Positions 11,901 through 22,559 of a stretch of 64,000 nucleotides of DNA are shown here, one piece after another. Position 1 is the first letter of the stretch, and each line of letters begins with the position of its first letter. A model generated the notes under the pieces. That model saw nothing but the letters and a program-made list of their open reading frames with translations, was not told where the DNA came from and did no database searches. Location: the NCBI RefSeq assembly GCF_036373705.1, contig NC_089858.1, positions 18,030,249 to 18,094,248 of the forward strand. The letters are read 5' to 3'. The position numbers and the translations under genes were made by a program. This stretch comes from Amia ocellicauda (taxonomy: Eukaryota; Chordata; Actinopteri; Amiiformes; Amiidae).

Positions 11901-14900
11901 AGCTTGCTCCAGTTTGTGCTTTTAGATTTGTCCCGGACAGTCTGCTAATGTTTTGTCCTGGCCTGTGTGCCCCTCTGCCCTGTCTGTCAGGTGTCGCTGG
12001 TGTTCCTGATCAGTGGCCTGGTCATCCTTGGCTACGCCTCCTCCATCAGCTGCCAGGGCACCTACCAGGATGTGGTGCGGGAGCTGTGTGGCACAGCCAT
12101 CGGCAAGCTCTGCGAGGTCTGCTTTGTCTTCAACCTTTTCATGATCTCCGTGGCCTTCCTGGTGGTGGTGCAGGACCAACTGGAGAAATGTGAGTGCTTT
12201 CCTGCCCCTCCCCTGTTCGTCTCATGGCCTGTACATATGGAGTGCCGTTTGTGCCAATAGTGTTCGTCCGTTAATTTGGTAGTTCATTGGGAAATTCATT
12301 CAGAAATTTGTCAATTTGGCAATTTAGATGGCAGTTTGGCCATAAAGTAGTAAATTCATCCAGGAATCTGTCAAGTAATTTATTCATTTGTCCAATTAAT
12401 CCATAATTACATTGATCAACTATGTAATTAATGTGTCTATTCATTAATATAAACTTCCTAACAAACCGATGAACTTCCAGACAACCAGAACAACTGTCAG
12501 TCATGTACTGTGCCAAACCCACTTCAGTCTTTCTAGAAAATAGGAGCAGACACCTATTTTAACCAATAAAACTCCAGGCTCACATAAAACGGCTTCAGCC
12601 AATAATGTTGCAGTTTATTAGAAAGGGTGTTTCTTCTGTCTCACACCTCAATCTGTGTTTTTTTCCCCCTCATTAGAAAATCTCTGCTATGAATCCAAAT
12701 CACCCATTAGAAATCCATCAGGCTATAAAATCGTACTTGCAGTCTTTACTCTGTGAGATAGAAGGACAAGCATCAATGGATTATATTTATTTCAAAATAG
12801 ATTGGATTATTGATCGCAGGGGCTGTGCAGCCTCTTCTCAGTAGGGGGCTGAGGTGGGCTTGACATTATATTGGAAGGGGCTTTTCTTTACACCTTGTTG
12901 GTGCACATATGTATTTCTTTATTTAACTGTACGCACTACACCCTAAAAATTGAAGGCTCTTCAGCGGTTCTATTTAGAACCTTTGGGTTCTTCGTGAGTT
13001 TATTTTCATTAAAGGGTTTGTTTTAGAACTGTGAGTCCATCATAAACACAAGGGATCATTTAAGAACCCTTTTTCATCATGATTGTGGTTGATTTAAGAT
13101 ACATTTAAGGTTCTTTAAGGATACTTGTTTGCAAGGGGAACCCTAAAAGGTTCTTATTAGAACCTTTACTTCTTAGAGTGTAAAACGTGTGTTCATACAG
13201 AAAGATTTTGGTTTTAAACTTTACCGAGTGCAAATCATTGCAATATTAGCTAATTATTTTAAGTTGGATAATGTATTGTATTAAATATGTGCACATGAAC
13301 ATAAACTAAACAATACGTACTTAAATCAAATAAACAACACACTAACACTAAACACCTTGCCCTAGCCAATCGAACACATATATCCATTTAAATACAATGA
13401 AACCTAATCAAAATACGTACAATTTGACAGTCTGTTAAAATACCAAAAGCATCGTCTCTTAACCAAACGAATTAACAATTAATATAAAAACACCAAGAAC
13501 TTCAACCTTGGCATGTGTCATGTAGATTTTGCAAAGTATTCAGCTGTCAGTGAGTGTTGTGGACTCGCCGTTATAATTCAAATATACAGATGTTAGGGTC
13601 AACACCACACTTTGCACTGTCTATAATAATACTATAATAAAATACAAAGTTTGACATTTGCTCAGTGGGGCTAAGACACATTTTGGGGTAGCTGTAGCCC
13701 CCGCAAGCTTGGAAGTTGGTCTGTTTGTCTGGAAGTTCAGTGGTTTGTAAGTTTGCATGGAAGTTGGTCTGTTTGTCTAGAAGTTCATCGGTTTGTTACG
13801 AAGTTTGTCTGTTGCTATTAGTGAACAGCCACATTAATTACGTAGTTGATCAATGTAATTATGGATTAATTGACACACGAATTGGACAAATGAATTCATT
13901 ACTTGACAGATTCTTGGATGAATTTACTACTTTATGGCCAAACTGTCAGCTGAATTGCCAAATTGACGAATTTCCAAATTCATTTCCAAATTGACGGACA
14001 AACACTTTAGGCACAAACCGCACTCCATATGTACATGTTCTTCTCCAGCCCCTCATCTACCTCTTGCATGAAGAAGGAGCAAAACCAGCAATGCATGCGG
14101 CTTTTGTTTTTAATAGTTTGCTTTGTCTCTTTGATCAGTGTCTCGAGATGCTCAGTGAGTAACCAGCAGCTGTACAATAAAAACTTTATTGATTGATTAA
14201 AAAAATCACCATATTTGGGCCCCTTATCAGAAAGTATTATTTTAAAAGGCAATAAAGAGTGGTGTTATAATAAAATAATTGAGAATTAAACATTTAATCC
14301 CATTCAGAGACTACCGTCCTGCATTATCAGTGTGACACTTTTCAAGAAGGCGGTCTCACGGCCAATCTGAGGGATTCTCACAGTGTGAGCCGTGGGTATT
14401 AGCATATTCCTAAACTGTTAAAAGCTGAGCTCCAGAATTTGAAAAGGTAAAAAAAGCAATAGCTATAATAAAACTGAGAACCGTGAACCTAATTGACTGA
14501 GAACCTAATTATGTAGGCTATATTGTAAATGTTAATGAGTGGGTAATCAGGAACTCTAAAAGCTTCAATAGAGGATCATAGGCCATTAGTTTTGTCAACT
14601 CACAGTAGGAGCTGCGGCAGACTTGGGGCTTAAAAGGCCGAAATCCTGACCTTGGTGTGCTTTCCCAGTGTGCGACTCCGTGTATATGACTGTGAGTGGC
14701 TCCGCCTCGGAAGCTGATGTGCCCTACCACTGGTACACGGACCAGCGCTTTGCCCTGTTCATCCTGTGTGTGGTGGTCATCCTGCCGCTCTCCATCCCCA
14801 AGGAGATCAGCTTCCAGAAGTACACCAGGTGAGCTGGGGAGGCAGGCGCCTCATCTGCAAGCATTATTTATGTATGTATGCATGTATGTATTTATTAAAC

Positions 14901-17900
14901 TTGCACATGTTGCCTTCTGTCAGGAGTTTCTGTGATTTGTTTTCTTTCTTTCTGTATTCTTCCTGTAAGTGTCTCTAGCCCCATGTCCAACTACCCTAGC
15001 TAACCAACTGTGTTCTGGCTCAGTATTTTAGGTACTTTGGCTGCGACATACTTGACAGTGGTGATCATCATTAAATACTACATGATGGAGACACATGTGG
15101 TCATCTACACGCCGACACACACCAGTGGGTGAGTGAGCCAAGTGACCAGACTGTGTTCACACTGCCTCACTTCGAATCGAAGGCTGAACTGTCCTTATGC
15201 TTGGTGTTTAAGCAGTTTGTATCCTCTTTCATTTGGAGGGGTGTAACTGTCGGATTACATTGTGGAACATTACCCACAGCTGCTCAATAAGTCATTTAGC
15301 AGTTAGCAAAGCTGTGATTAGATGGTCTCACCTTCTAAATGATTCGTGGGGGTATAATTTGCAGTACATTACAAATAATATTTGAATGCCTAGTCCGTTG
15401 TCCTCCTATTGTCATTCTCATTCTGCAATTTTAGCAGGCTGTTGGTGTCATGGTAACTGTAGAATATATTGTCTATAAAAAGAATAAGCTGGAGATTATG
15501 ATTCTTGTCTTTGTTAGTGTTAGAAAGACAAAGATGACAAGAGTCAACAGGTCTGTAACATGTTGCAGCTCCTCGCCTAAAGGGAGAGTGTGTTTAGAGG
15601 GATTTCACAGTTTCTTGCAGTGATTTTTAGTAGCCGACCATGCAGCGTGTGTGTGTGTGTGCCTCAAAGGTGAGAACATGCAGCAGTGCTAACAGGACAT
15701 TGTGCTTTAGGAGCTTTTTTGCACCCTTGAGAAGTGTTTAAAGTGTTTTTCCTTTGGCTTTTCAGGGTAGGTTCCTGGGCATCCATGTTCAGTGTCATCC
15801 CCACAATTTGTTTTGGCTTTCAGGTGAGTAATTGTGAATCAAATCATTATTGTGCTGTTTGTGGCTGTATTGGTAAACCCCACAGTCTGGTTTCAGGTGC
15901 AGAATTTGTTCCTGTAACACAGTAATAAAAAAAACCTCAAGTTTTTTCTACCTCATTTTTCATAAAGACCAAATTAGGGCCCACTTTTAAAACAAAATGC
16001 AGTCAGCCTCGACACAGCCCCATTGCATTCCCGGAGCTCTTTTCGTTTTGTTTGATTTTGAGCATCTGTAATGTAAGTCCAAATGGCGAATGTCTCGCAC
16101 ACATACAGTGCTGCTTCAGGGATGGTTTCAGAAAGTGTGTATCGTCGGGAGTGTTTTGATGCCTAAAATCGTCTGCGTGATGCAAGGCTGCGTTATAAAA
16201 ATGCAATTAGAAACTGAATTGAAATGCACGTCAAAAGCAGTGAATTATAAACAGTATGCAGTCTCTTATAATTAGAGGAGAAAATTGGAAGTGAAAGCAG
16301 GGTGGCAGAGATGTAAGATGTTCCATGAAAGCAGATCTATTTACAGGACATGCTTCTTTGACTTTGCAAATTGTTTTTCTTTTCTCTACTTTTTTTAGTT
16401 TTCTGAATCTCATGGCTAGGATGATAAAAAAGCTTTTGTATCAGAGGGGTTCACGAGTGAAGGATGCTGAGGAATTGCATGTGTCTTTTAGGGCTTTGTG
16501 AGTTATTGTAGGGGATTCTCCCTGTAGATGGGGAGAGGAGAGTGTATTTAATCAGTTCCGGGGTACTCTGAACCTCAAACCAATTTCAGCTAAATTTCAT
16601 GATTACCAATATATCTGCCAATATTTACTTTTTTGTGAGCATGCAAAACAGACATGCATGGATCCCTCAAATCTCACCCTGTCAGAGAGAAATTGTGTCA
16701 AATATGCACTGAAGGCAGGATTTTTACATTTTTACATAATAAACTTAACATTAATTTTCATCATAAATAACAACCACAAATCACACATTGTAAAAATAAA
16801 TTAAATAAATTAGAATAAGGTAGAATAAAGGACAAATATACAAATATGCATGTTCTATACATTAGAACAAAGACAAAGGTATATGAGCATTTTCACACAC
16901 AAATAGAAAAATATGCATGTTCTATACATTAGAGCAAATAATATGATGGTGTTAAGTGCTGGTCTAATTAATATTTGCATTTTACAAGTCCTCCTCAGTG
17001 CTTAATACTGCTGATCACACAGGGGCAGGTTATAGTGCAGGCAGCACAGCACAGCACAGCTGTGTTTGTTTTTTAAAAATGTACTTTAAAAATGCCCTCG
17101 AAAGTGTAATTATTTAATACATATGTTAAACATATTGAAATACGAATCATAGCCAAAACTCGATGTAAGATTTGAAATAGTTTTATAAATATAATGTATA
17201 GTTTCAGTTTTATTGAAACTATAACATTAACATTGTCTGAGGTTAATTTTCTTTAGATGTTTTACTGTGATCTGAGCTTGCTTGTCATTTGTTTGCTGAT
17301 ATCCGGTCAACATCTTCAGTGAACATTTACAGTTTTTCTTTATTTAAATTCCTATTGTGAATTTTTAAAAGCAATTTAATTAACGTTTCAGTAAAAAAAA
17401 ATGCACCTCTATGCCATAGTATACGGCAATCTTCAGTCATGATGAAAATAAACAATATTCAAAACCATGGATACTTAAATGCAGCACACATTTCAAAAAC
17501 ACTTTCTATTGGTTATGAACCCTGTGTTTCTCAGTGGGTGTGTTTGTTTCAGCGGCGCTCAGTAGTGTGCCCGGCACCGCAGAGTGAGAAGATTCCAGCG
17601 AAAAATAAAACACCATAACTATGTTAAAAAATAATGTTACATAATTATAATAACAACTTTAAAACCAAATAAACATGTATTTATTTATTGTCTGAAGTCT
17701 GACGAAGGATTTTATGGTAAATTGAAAAAAATAGTTTGAGAAAATATATCGGTGGAATATGTGCCTATACAGATATTTATGTAAAAGGCCAATATCGGCC
17801 AATAATATCGGTGCTCCGATATATCTGTCAGGCCCTAATATTGAGTAATCATGCGCTTCCCTTCACAGAAACTCCTGACAGAGGGAACAATTTAAGTAGC

Positions 17901-20900
17901 AAATCAAAATTGTAATAACTGTTCTATGCCACTGAAGGATAATTACCAAGTCATAGCAACACTTACAGTGAGGGAAAAAAGTATTTGATCCCCTGCTGAT
18001 TTTGTACGTTTGCCCACTGACAAAGAAATGATCAGTGTAGAATTTTAATGGTAGGTGTATTTTAACAGTGAGGGACAGAATAACAACAAAAAAATCCAGA
18101 AAAACGCATTTCAAAAAAGTTATACATTGATTTGCATGTTAATGAGGGAAATAAGTATTTGATCCCCTATCAATCAGCAAGATTTCTGGCTCCCAGGTGT
18201 CTTTTATACAGGTAACGAGCTGAGATTAGCAGCACTCTCTTAAAGGGAGTGCTCCTAATCTCAGCTCGTTACCTGTATAAAAGACACCTGTCCACAGAAG
18301 CAATCCATCAATCACATTCCAAACTCTTCACCATGGCCAAGACCAAAGAGCTGTCCAAGGATGTCAGGGACAAAATTGTAGACCTACACAAGGCTGGAAT
18401 GGGCTACAAGACCATCACCAAGCAGCTTGGTGAGAAGGTGACAACAGTTGGTGCGATTATTCGCAAATGGAAGAAACACAAAATAACTGTCAGTCTCCCT
18501 CGGTCTGGGGCTCCATGCAAGATCTCACCTCGTGGAGTTTCAATGATCATGAGAATGGTGAGGAATCAGCCCAGAACTACACGGGAGGATCTTGTTAATG
18601 ATCTCAAGGCAGCTGGGACCATAGTCGCCAAGAAAACAATTGGTAACACACTACGCCGTGAAGGACTGAAATCCTGCAGCGCCCGCAAGGTCCTCCTGTT
18701 CAAGAAAGCACATGTACAGGCCCATCTGAAGTTTGCCAATGAACATCTGAATGATTCAGAGGAGAACTGGGTGAAATTGTTGAGGTCAGATGAGACCAAA
18801 ATCGAGCTCTTTGGCATCAACTCAACTCGCCGTGTTTGGAGGAGGAGGAATGACCCCAAGAACACCATCCCCACCGTCAAACATGGAAGTGGAAACATTA
18901 TGCTTTGGGGGTGTTTTTCTGCTAAGGGGACAGGACAACTGCACCGCATCAAAGGGACGATGGACGGGGCCATGTACCATCAAATCTTGGGTGAGAACTT
19001 CCTTCCCTCAGCCAGGGCATTGAAAATGGGTCGTGGATGGGTATTCCAGCATGACAATGACCCAAAACACACAGCCAAGGCAACAAGGGAGTGGCTCAAG
19101 AAGAAGCACATTAAGGTCCTGGAGTGGCCTAGCCAGTCTCCAGACCTTAATCCCATAGAAAATCTGTGGAGGGAGCTGAAGGTTCGAGTTGCCAAACGTC
19201 AGCCTCGAAACCGTAATGACTTGGAGAGGATCTGCAAAGAGGAGTGGGACAAAATCCCTCCTGAGATGTGTGCAAACCTGGTGGCCAACTGCAAGAAACG
19301 TCTGACCTCTGTGATTGCCAACAAGGGTTTTGCCACCAAGTACTAAGTCGAAGGGGTCAAATACATATTTCCCTCATTAACATGCAAATCAATTTATAAC
19401 TTTTTTGAAATGCATTTTTCTGTTGTTATTCTGTCTCTCACTGTTAAAATACACCTACCATTAAAATTATAGACTGATCATTTCTTTGTCAGTGGGCAAA
19501 CGTACTAAATCAGCAGGGGATCAAATATGTTTTTCCCTCACTGTATGATGTAAAACACTCACCATTTGACAGCATTGCCCACCCTTCTGTGCACTCAGCA
19601 ATACTCAGTGATACTTGTCTGCCTGTGTTTCAGTGCCATGAGGCCTGCATTGCCATCTACAGCAGCATGGAAAACAAGAAGCTCTCACACTGGGTCGTCA
19701 TCTCCGTTGTCTCCATGTTCTTCTGCTTGCTCATCTACTCCCTCACCGGTGAGCTGGCCTGGAGCTTAAATCCATTCCCAACGATTCCCAAACTGGTCCC
19801 CAGGTTAAAAGGTCCACAATCTGAATGTGGCTTGTGTAAATCTTCTCAAGGCTCTGCATCCACTTCAGCTGTTGTCCATCCAGTGCTGGATATACCATTC
19901 TTCTTGCTTAGTGTTGAGCAATTATATATAAAATATATGTATGTTTTCTTCAGGAATTTTTGGCTATATGACCTTTGGGAGGGAAGTTGCAGCTGATATC
20001 CTGATGTCATATTCTGGGAATGATGTCGTTATCGTCATTGCCAGGCTGCTGTTTGGTGTGTCCATCATCACCATCTATCCCATCATCCTCCTGCTGGGGA
20101 GGTAATGTCTGAGCAGCAGTGCCATGCGTCTGTCAGCTTATGATTGTGTCTTGATAAAAACATACCAAAGGGAAGATGGCATTTCAGTTTGAGATTGGCC
20201 TCTGAACACAGTGTTAGGAACACATGTGGATCCTGTGTATTTTAGCTCTGGATAAAATCTTGCTTGGCAATTAGCAAGCAAGCAAAGTATATTCTCCACA
20301 TAGCAGACTTTTGCCACTCCTAATAGTGTTGGAAAAATAAGTATATAAATGTGAACTCTAATACATGGAAGGCAGACAAAGGAAAATACTTCTAGTGTCT
20401 CAACCTGCAAAAAAAACGATTTATTTTTCTCCACAACTCTGAGACGTGTGACAGACTTATTGTAACAGTTCATGTCACTGAGTTCCTCCTGTTTTCTGTC
20501 CCACAGGTCAGTGATCCAGGACCTGTTTCTGCGGTACCGCCGGCGCCATATGGTCATCACCAAGTCCTATGAGAACCGGACGCGGGTCGTCCTGACTGTG
20601 CTGTGGATCAGTGTCACGCTGGTCATCGCCATGTTCGTGCCCGACATCAGCGAGGTCATCAGTGTCATTGGAGGCATCAGTGCCTTTTTTATCTTCATCT
20701 TTCCAGGTTAGAGGTCAAGAGCAGGCCTGTTCGCACACACATGTAAACTTACACACCCAGCTTTACTTGTTAGCTTCACTTAATCCAAAAGCAAAAGGGA
20801 GGATTCTCTGAAGACACCAGCATTTTGGAATTAAGGCCTAGACCGTTTTCTATGAAGTTAGACTATTTACTTTTGCACTATTTTTTCCAGGTCTCTGCTT

Positions 20901-21622
20901 GATATTTGCCATGCAGTCTGAGCCTGTCTCTCCCAGGACCAGGTAAGACCATCTCTGCCTGCAGCTGGGCAAATATATATGGTTAGCATGCTCTATGGCT
21001 TGGAGTTTGAAGTCAGAAGTCTTGCCTTAGAAATGTCTTCTGGTGCACTTTTTAATATTTCCTATGCAGCTGTACTGAAGTAAAGCCACTTGGGGTAAAC
21101 AAAGAGCTTTGGCAATCCTCAGTTTCTGGCCTCACATTTTCCCAGCTTGCAGTACAAATAGACACAGAGCACATGTTTCTAAAACTCGCTGTACGGATGT
21201 TATAGCACAGAGATGTGTCTCGTCCCCTGAGCCACTCTGTGATGCCGGATCCTGTGTGCTCTAGCTCTAGCTATGGATGAAGCCTTGCTTGAGAAACTCA
21301 GACATGAACCAAAAGGGTTCTTTAAAAATGTATAAATACATAAAATCTGTTATCCACATATCAGACTTTTGCCACCTCAGTTAATTCTTAGACCCCTACT
21401 TACACTTCCTAACACATGGAGAGGTGGCCATGTGTTTTTTTGTTTTTCCAACCTGCTTGGTGTGACTGTGGCCACACACTGCTGTTCTGTCTGACTGTCT
21501 TTCCTGCTCTGCTTTCCAGACTGGTCCTGACAGCATGGGGGGTCATCACTCTCCTCTGTGGAGCCTTCATCTTTGGCCAGAGCACAACGATCGCCATCAT
21601 AGAACTCTTCAAAAAGTTCTGA
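8816..21622 (+). CDS. slc38a8: SLC38A8 (SNAT8), sodium-coupled neutral amino-acid transporter, complete
   Basis: Plasma-membrane transporter of the SLC38/AAAP family, with glutamine-preferring Na-coupled uptake; human loss-of-function causes foveal hypoplasia. Ten coding exons: 8816-8998, 11991-12189, 14669-14828, 15024-15128, 15766-15823, 19634-19748, 19954-20101, 20507-20706, 20891-20942, 21520-21622. They total 1,323 nt, or 440 residues, close to human (435). All junctions are GT-AG and all phases close. Landmarks: TM1 [84 protein letters not shown] and FIFGQST. About eleven hydrophobic segments are visible. No frameshift or stop. Intron 5 carries a Tc1 transposon and intron 2 a long inverted-repeat element. 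It is convergent with NECAB2. Confidence 0.96.
8999..11990 (+). other. SLC38A8 intron 1
   Basis: Holds an ATA/AAT microsatellite (about 9103-9130), an A-rich run (about 9878-9903) and otherwise unremarkable AT-rich sequence. No exon or transposon recognised. Confidence 0.6.
11991..12189 (+). CDS. slc38a8: SLC38A8 exon 2
   Basis: TM2 ([16 protein letters not shown]) and TM3 ([13 protein letters not shown]) with the loop [13 protein letters not shown]. Acceptor CTGTCAG, donor GTGAGT, ends one base into a Leu codon. Confidence 0.95.
12229..14036. mobile_element. Long inverted-repeat (foldback-type) non-autonomous DNA element in SLC38A8 intron 2
   Basis: The ends begin TGTACATATGGAGTGC on both strands and continue as inverted arms of about 270-290 bp (left about 12229-12510, right about 13745-14036). 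Shared text includes GTTTGTGCC, TTTATGGCC/GGCCATAAA, TAATCCATAATTACATTGATCAACTA and AGAAGTTCATCGGTTTGT, with scattered mismatches. The 1.2-kb centre has no transposase frame and hosts a second palindromic repeat. Target duplication is unclear: GTAC or TA flank both ends but may belong to the repeat itself. Superfamily not assigned. Confidence 0.65.
12939..13180. mobile_element. MITE-like palindromic repeat nested in the inverted-repeat element
   Basis: About 240 bp flanked by TA. The left end ACACCCTAA matches the inverse of the right end TTAGAGTGT. The interior repeats GGTTCT and AGAACC in alternating orientation, so each strand can fold on itself. This GGTTCTTTA-rich design is a common fish MITE type. 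No coding capacity. Confidence 0.55.
14669..14828 (+). CDS. slc38a8: SLC38A8 exon 3
   Basis: Extracellular loop ([20 protein letters not shown]) followed by WYTDQRF and TM4 ([15 protein letters not shown]), then KEISFQKYT. Acceptor TTTCCCAG, donor GTGAGC. Confidence 0.95.
15024..15128 (+). CDS. slc38a8: SLC38A8 exon 4
   Basis: TM5 ([19 protein letters not shown]) and the start of the following loop. Acceptor GGCTCAG, donor GTGAGT. The phases (+1, then 2 nt left over) fit both neighbours. Confidence 0.94.
15642..15662. repeat. TG microsatellite in SLC38A8 intron 4
   Basis: Short (GT)n tract preceding exon 5 by about 100 bp. Confidence 0.7.
15766..15823 (+). CDS. slc38a8: SLC38A8 exon 5
   Basis: 58-nt exon encoding [14 protein letters not shown], the start of TM6 and a strongly conserved SLC38 block. 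The acceptor is the TTCAG before GGTAGG; using the nearby TAG instead would break the frame. Confidence 0.93.
16843..16935. repeat. Short direct repeat in SLC38A8 intron 5
   Basis: A segment containing ATATGCATGTTCTATACATT occurs at about 16843-16869 and again at about 16909-16935, 66 bp apart and differing by one base near the end. It looks like a local duplication. Confidence 0.6.
17740..17842. repeat. Degenerate DNA-transposon end (ATATCGG-type repeat)
   Basis: Contains repeated ATATCGG/CCGATAT words and ends ATCTGTCAGGCCCTAA, resembling ends of an old fish DNA-transposon family. The partner end was not identified with confidence, and the flank 16,480-17,740 may be its body. Confidence 0.3.
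18194..18290. repeat. Hairpin in the leader of the Tc1 transposase gene
   Basis: Two perfect 36-bp inverted arms (18194-18229 and 18255-18290) extended by a near-perfect inner part give a nearly continuous palindrome of about 97 bp, ending 43 nt before the transposase ATG. In RNA it would form a long stem just before the start codon. Confidence 0.9.
18333..19346 (+). CDS. Tc1-like transposase, intact (337 aa)
   Basis: DD34E transposase that cuts and pastes its own element at TA sites. The start at 18333 (context CACCATGGCC, protein [16 protein letters not shown]) is preferred; the frame is open 28 codons further upstream but that part lies in the leader hairpin. Order: N-terminal paired-type helix-turn-helix domains with [12 protein letters not shown] and the hook-like [14 protein letters not shown], then the catalytic domain. 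Catalytic residues: Asp153 in [10 protein letters not shown], Asp241 in [11 protein letters not shown], Glu276 in [10 protein letters not shown], with exactly 34 residues between Asp241 and Glu276. It ends [12 protein letters not shown]. No stops or frameshifts, full family length (about 340). Activity cannot be judged from sequence alone. Confidence 0.93.
   Translation: MAKTKELSKDVRDKIVDLHKAGMGYKTITKQLGEKVTTVGAIIRKWKKHKITVSLPRSGAPCKISPRGVSMIMRMVRNQPRTTREDLVNDLKAAGTIVAKKTIGNTLRREGLKSCSARKVLLFKKAHVQAHLKFANEHLNDSEENWVKLLRSDETKIELFGINSTRRVWRRRNDPKNTIPTVKHGSGNIMLWGCFSAKGTGQLHRIKGTMDGAMYHQILGENFLPSARALKMGRGWVFQHDNDPKHTAKATREWLKKKHIKVLEWPSQSPDLNPIENLWRELKVRVAKRQPRNRNDLERICKEEWDKIPPEMCANLVANCKKRLTSVIANKGFATKY
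19634..19748 (+). CDS. slc38a8: SLC38A8 exon 6
   Basis: Starts [12 protein letters not shown] and carries TM7 ([20 protein letters not shown]). It lies about 90 bp after the right end of the Tc1 insertion; acceptor TGTTTCAG is intact. Confidence 0.95.
19954..20101 (+). CDS. slc38a8: SLC38A8 exon 7
   Basis: Encodes [18 protein letters not shown] and TM8 ([20 protein letters not shown]). Acceptor TTCTTCAG, donor GTAATG. Confidence 0.95.
20507..20706 (+). CDS. slc38a8: SLC38A8 exon 8
   Basis: Basic cytosolic loop RYRRRH, TM9 ([20 protein letters not shown]) and TM10 start ([13 protein letters not shown]). Acceptor CCCACAG. The donor GTTAGA is the weakest in the gene but is followed by a good exon 9 in phase. 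Confidence 0.95.
20891..20942 (+). CDS. slc38a8: SLC38A8 exon 9
   Basis: 52-nt exon encoding [16 protein letters not shown]. Acceptor TTTTCCAG, donor GTAAGA, in phase with both neighbours. Confidence 0.93.
21520..21622 (+). CDS. slc38a8: SLC38A8 exon 10 (terminal)
   Basis: Last TM ([16 protein letters not shown]), then [14 protein letters not shown] and TGA. Acceptor GCTTTCCAG. Confidence 0.95.
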
Positions 21623-21990
21623 CCCTGCAGGACTGGAAACCTCTCTTTCAGGAGATGCAGCTCTTTGATTACAGGCATGATCGCAGAATGACAAGTGGGG
21701 GGGGAGCTGGCAGATGGTGGGGGGCTCGTGGAATGTCTAGCAGGGCGGTTTAGCTGTGGTTTAGATCACACATTTGTTTGGCCAGGCGGCACTGATGTCT
21801 TGGTCAGGCGGGCCTTATTATCAGACTTCATTTTCTACAGTATATGATGGATGATTGTGTGTGTGTGTGTATTTTGTTTTTATTTATCAAGGAGGAAATT
21901 ATTTTAACTGTTTGTGGTTTTTAAAGTTTTTGTTGTTACTGTGCAATTTGCTGTTCTTGAAGTAAAAAAATAAAACTTCAAATGTCCCAC
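21623..21990 (+). terminator. slc38a8: SLC38A8 3' UTR and polyadenylation signal
   Basis: AATAAA at 21969-21974, about 350 nt after the stop, with T-rich sequence after it. It contains a short TG run near 21858-21870. Confidence 0.7.
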
Positions 21991-22559
21991 TTGTGCAATC
22001 TTTTTAGGCGTGGGGGAAAATGAAAAGGTTGAATTGTGCTCTCCTTTTTCTTTAATGCACAGATTTAGATTTACGAAAAAGGTGAATACAGATAACAGCC
22101 CTGGCAATGATCCCTGTGCTCAGCTTCTGTCCAGATTACAAAGATAGCCGCTCTCCCACGCACAGGAAGGTACTGAAGAAGCGGTCGTTCTTAAGTGGAC
22201 AAATCGAAGTGAGGATTTGAAGATGCTGATTAGGGTATTAACCAGGCCACTCTCCATATCCTCACCATGCCAATACAGTAAACTCACACACACACAAACT
22301 GAGGAGGTACAGAGCGTCAACAGAGCGCAGTAAAAAGCCCAGTGCTGCTGCATTGTGCCTCCTGTAACAAACCTGCTGCAGAGTCGAGCGGCGGATCGTG
22401 CATTGCTGACACGGCACAGGAAGGTTTTGTGGTGTGGCGGTTCTCATTACTCACAGCCTCAAGAATTTTTCTGTGGACCGATGCATATCATTTCTTAGTT
22501 TTGTTCCCCTTTTGCAAGAGTTGTTTACAGAAAAGAATACAAGCATTAATGAACAAGCA

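Larger units (their letters stand above)
17966..19543 (+). mobile_element. Complete Tc1-like (Tc1/mariner) transposon in SLC38A8 intron 5
   Basis: 1,578 bp flanked by TA on both sides (17964-17965 and 19544-19545), the standard target duplication. The terminal inverted repeats are about 200 bp (17966-18167 and 19353-19543), start CAGTGAGGGAAAAA and carry an outer and an inner copy of a TATTTGATCCCC-type motif, an IR/DR layout as in Sleeping Beauty-type elements. The two repeats differ at only about ten positions plus one small gap. The single gene inside is open throughout. Same strand as SLC38A8. Confidence 0.95.
20228..21420 (+). repeat. Diverged duplicated segment in SLC38A8 introns 7 and 9
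   Basis: Intron 7 (about 20228-20372) and intron 9 (about 21248-21420) share in the same order GGATCCTGTGT, TAGCTCTGGAT/TAGCTATGGAT, CTTGCTTG, then CCACATA-CAGACTTTTGCCAC and an ACATGGA word, with insertions between. Either an old tandem duplication or two copies of an unrecognised repeat; exons 8 and 9 lie between the copies. Confidence 0.5.

Noticed and set aside
13716..13994. 92-codon + strand frame, and the related 83-codon - strand frame at 12271-12522
   Set aside because: These are the two arms of the inverted-repeat element translated; no protein family and no start context.
18566..18973. 135-codon - strand frame
   Set aside because: Antisense of the Tc1 transposase gene.
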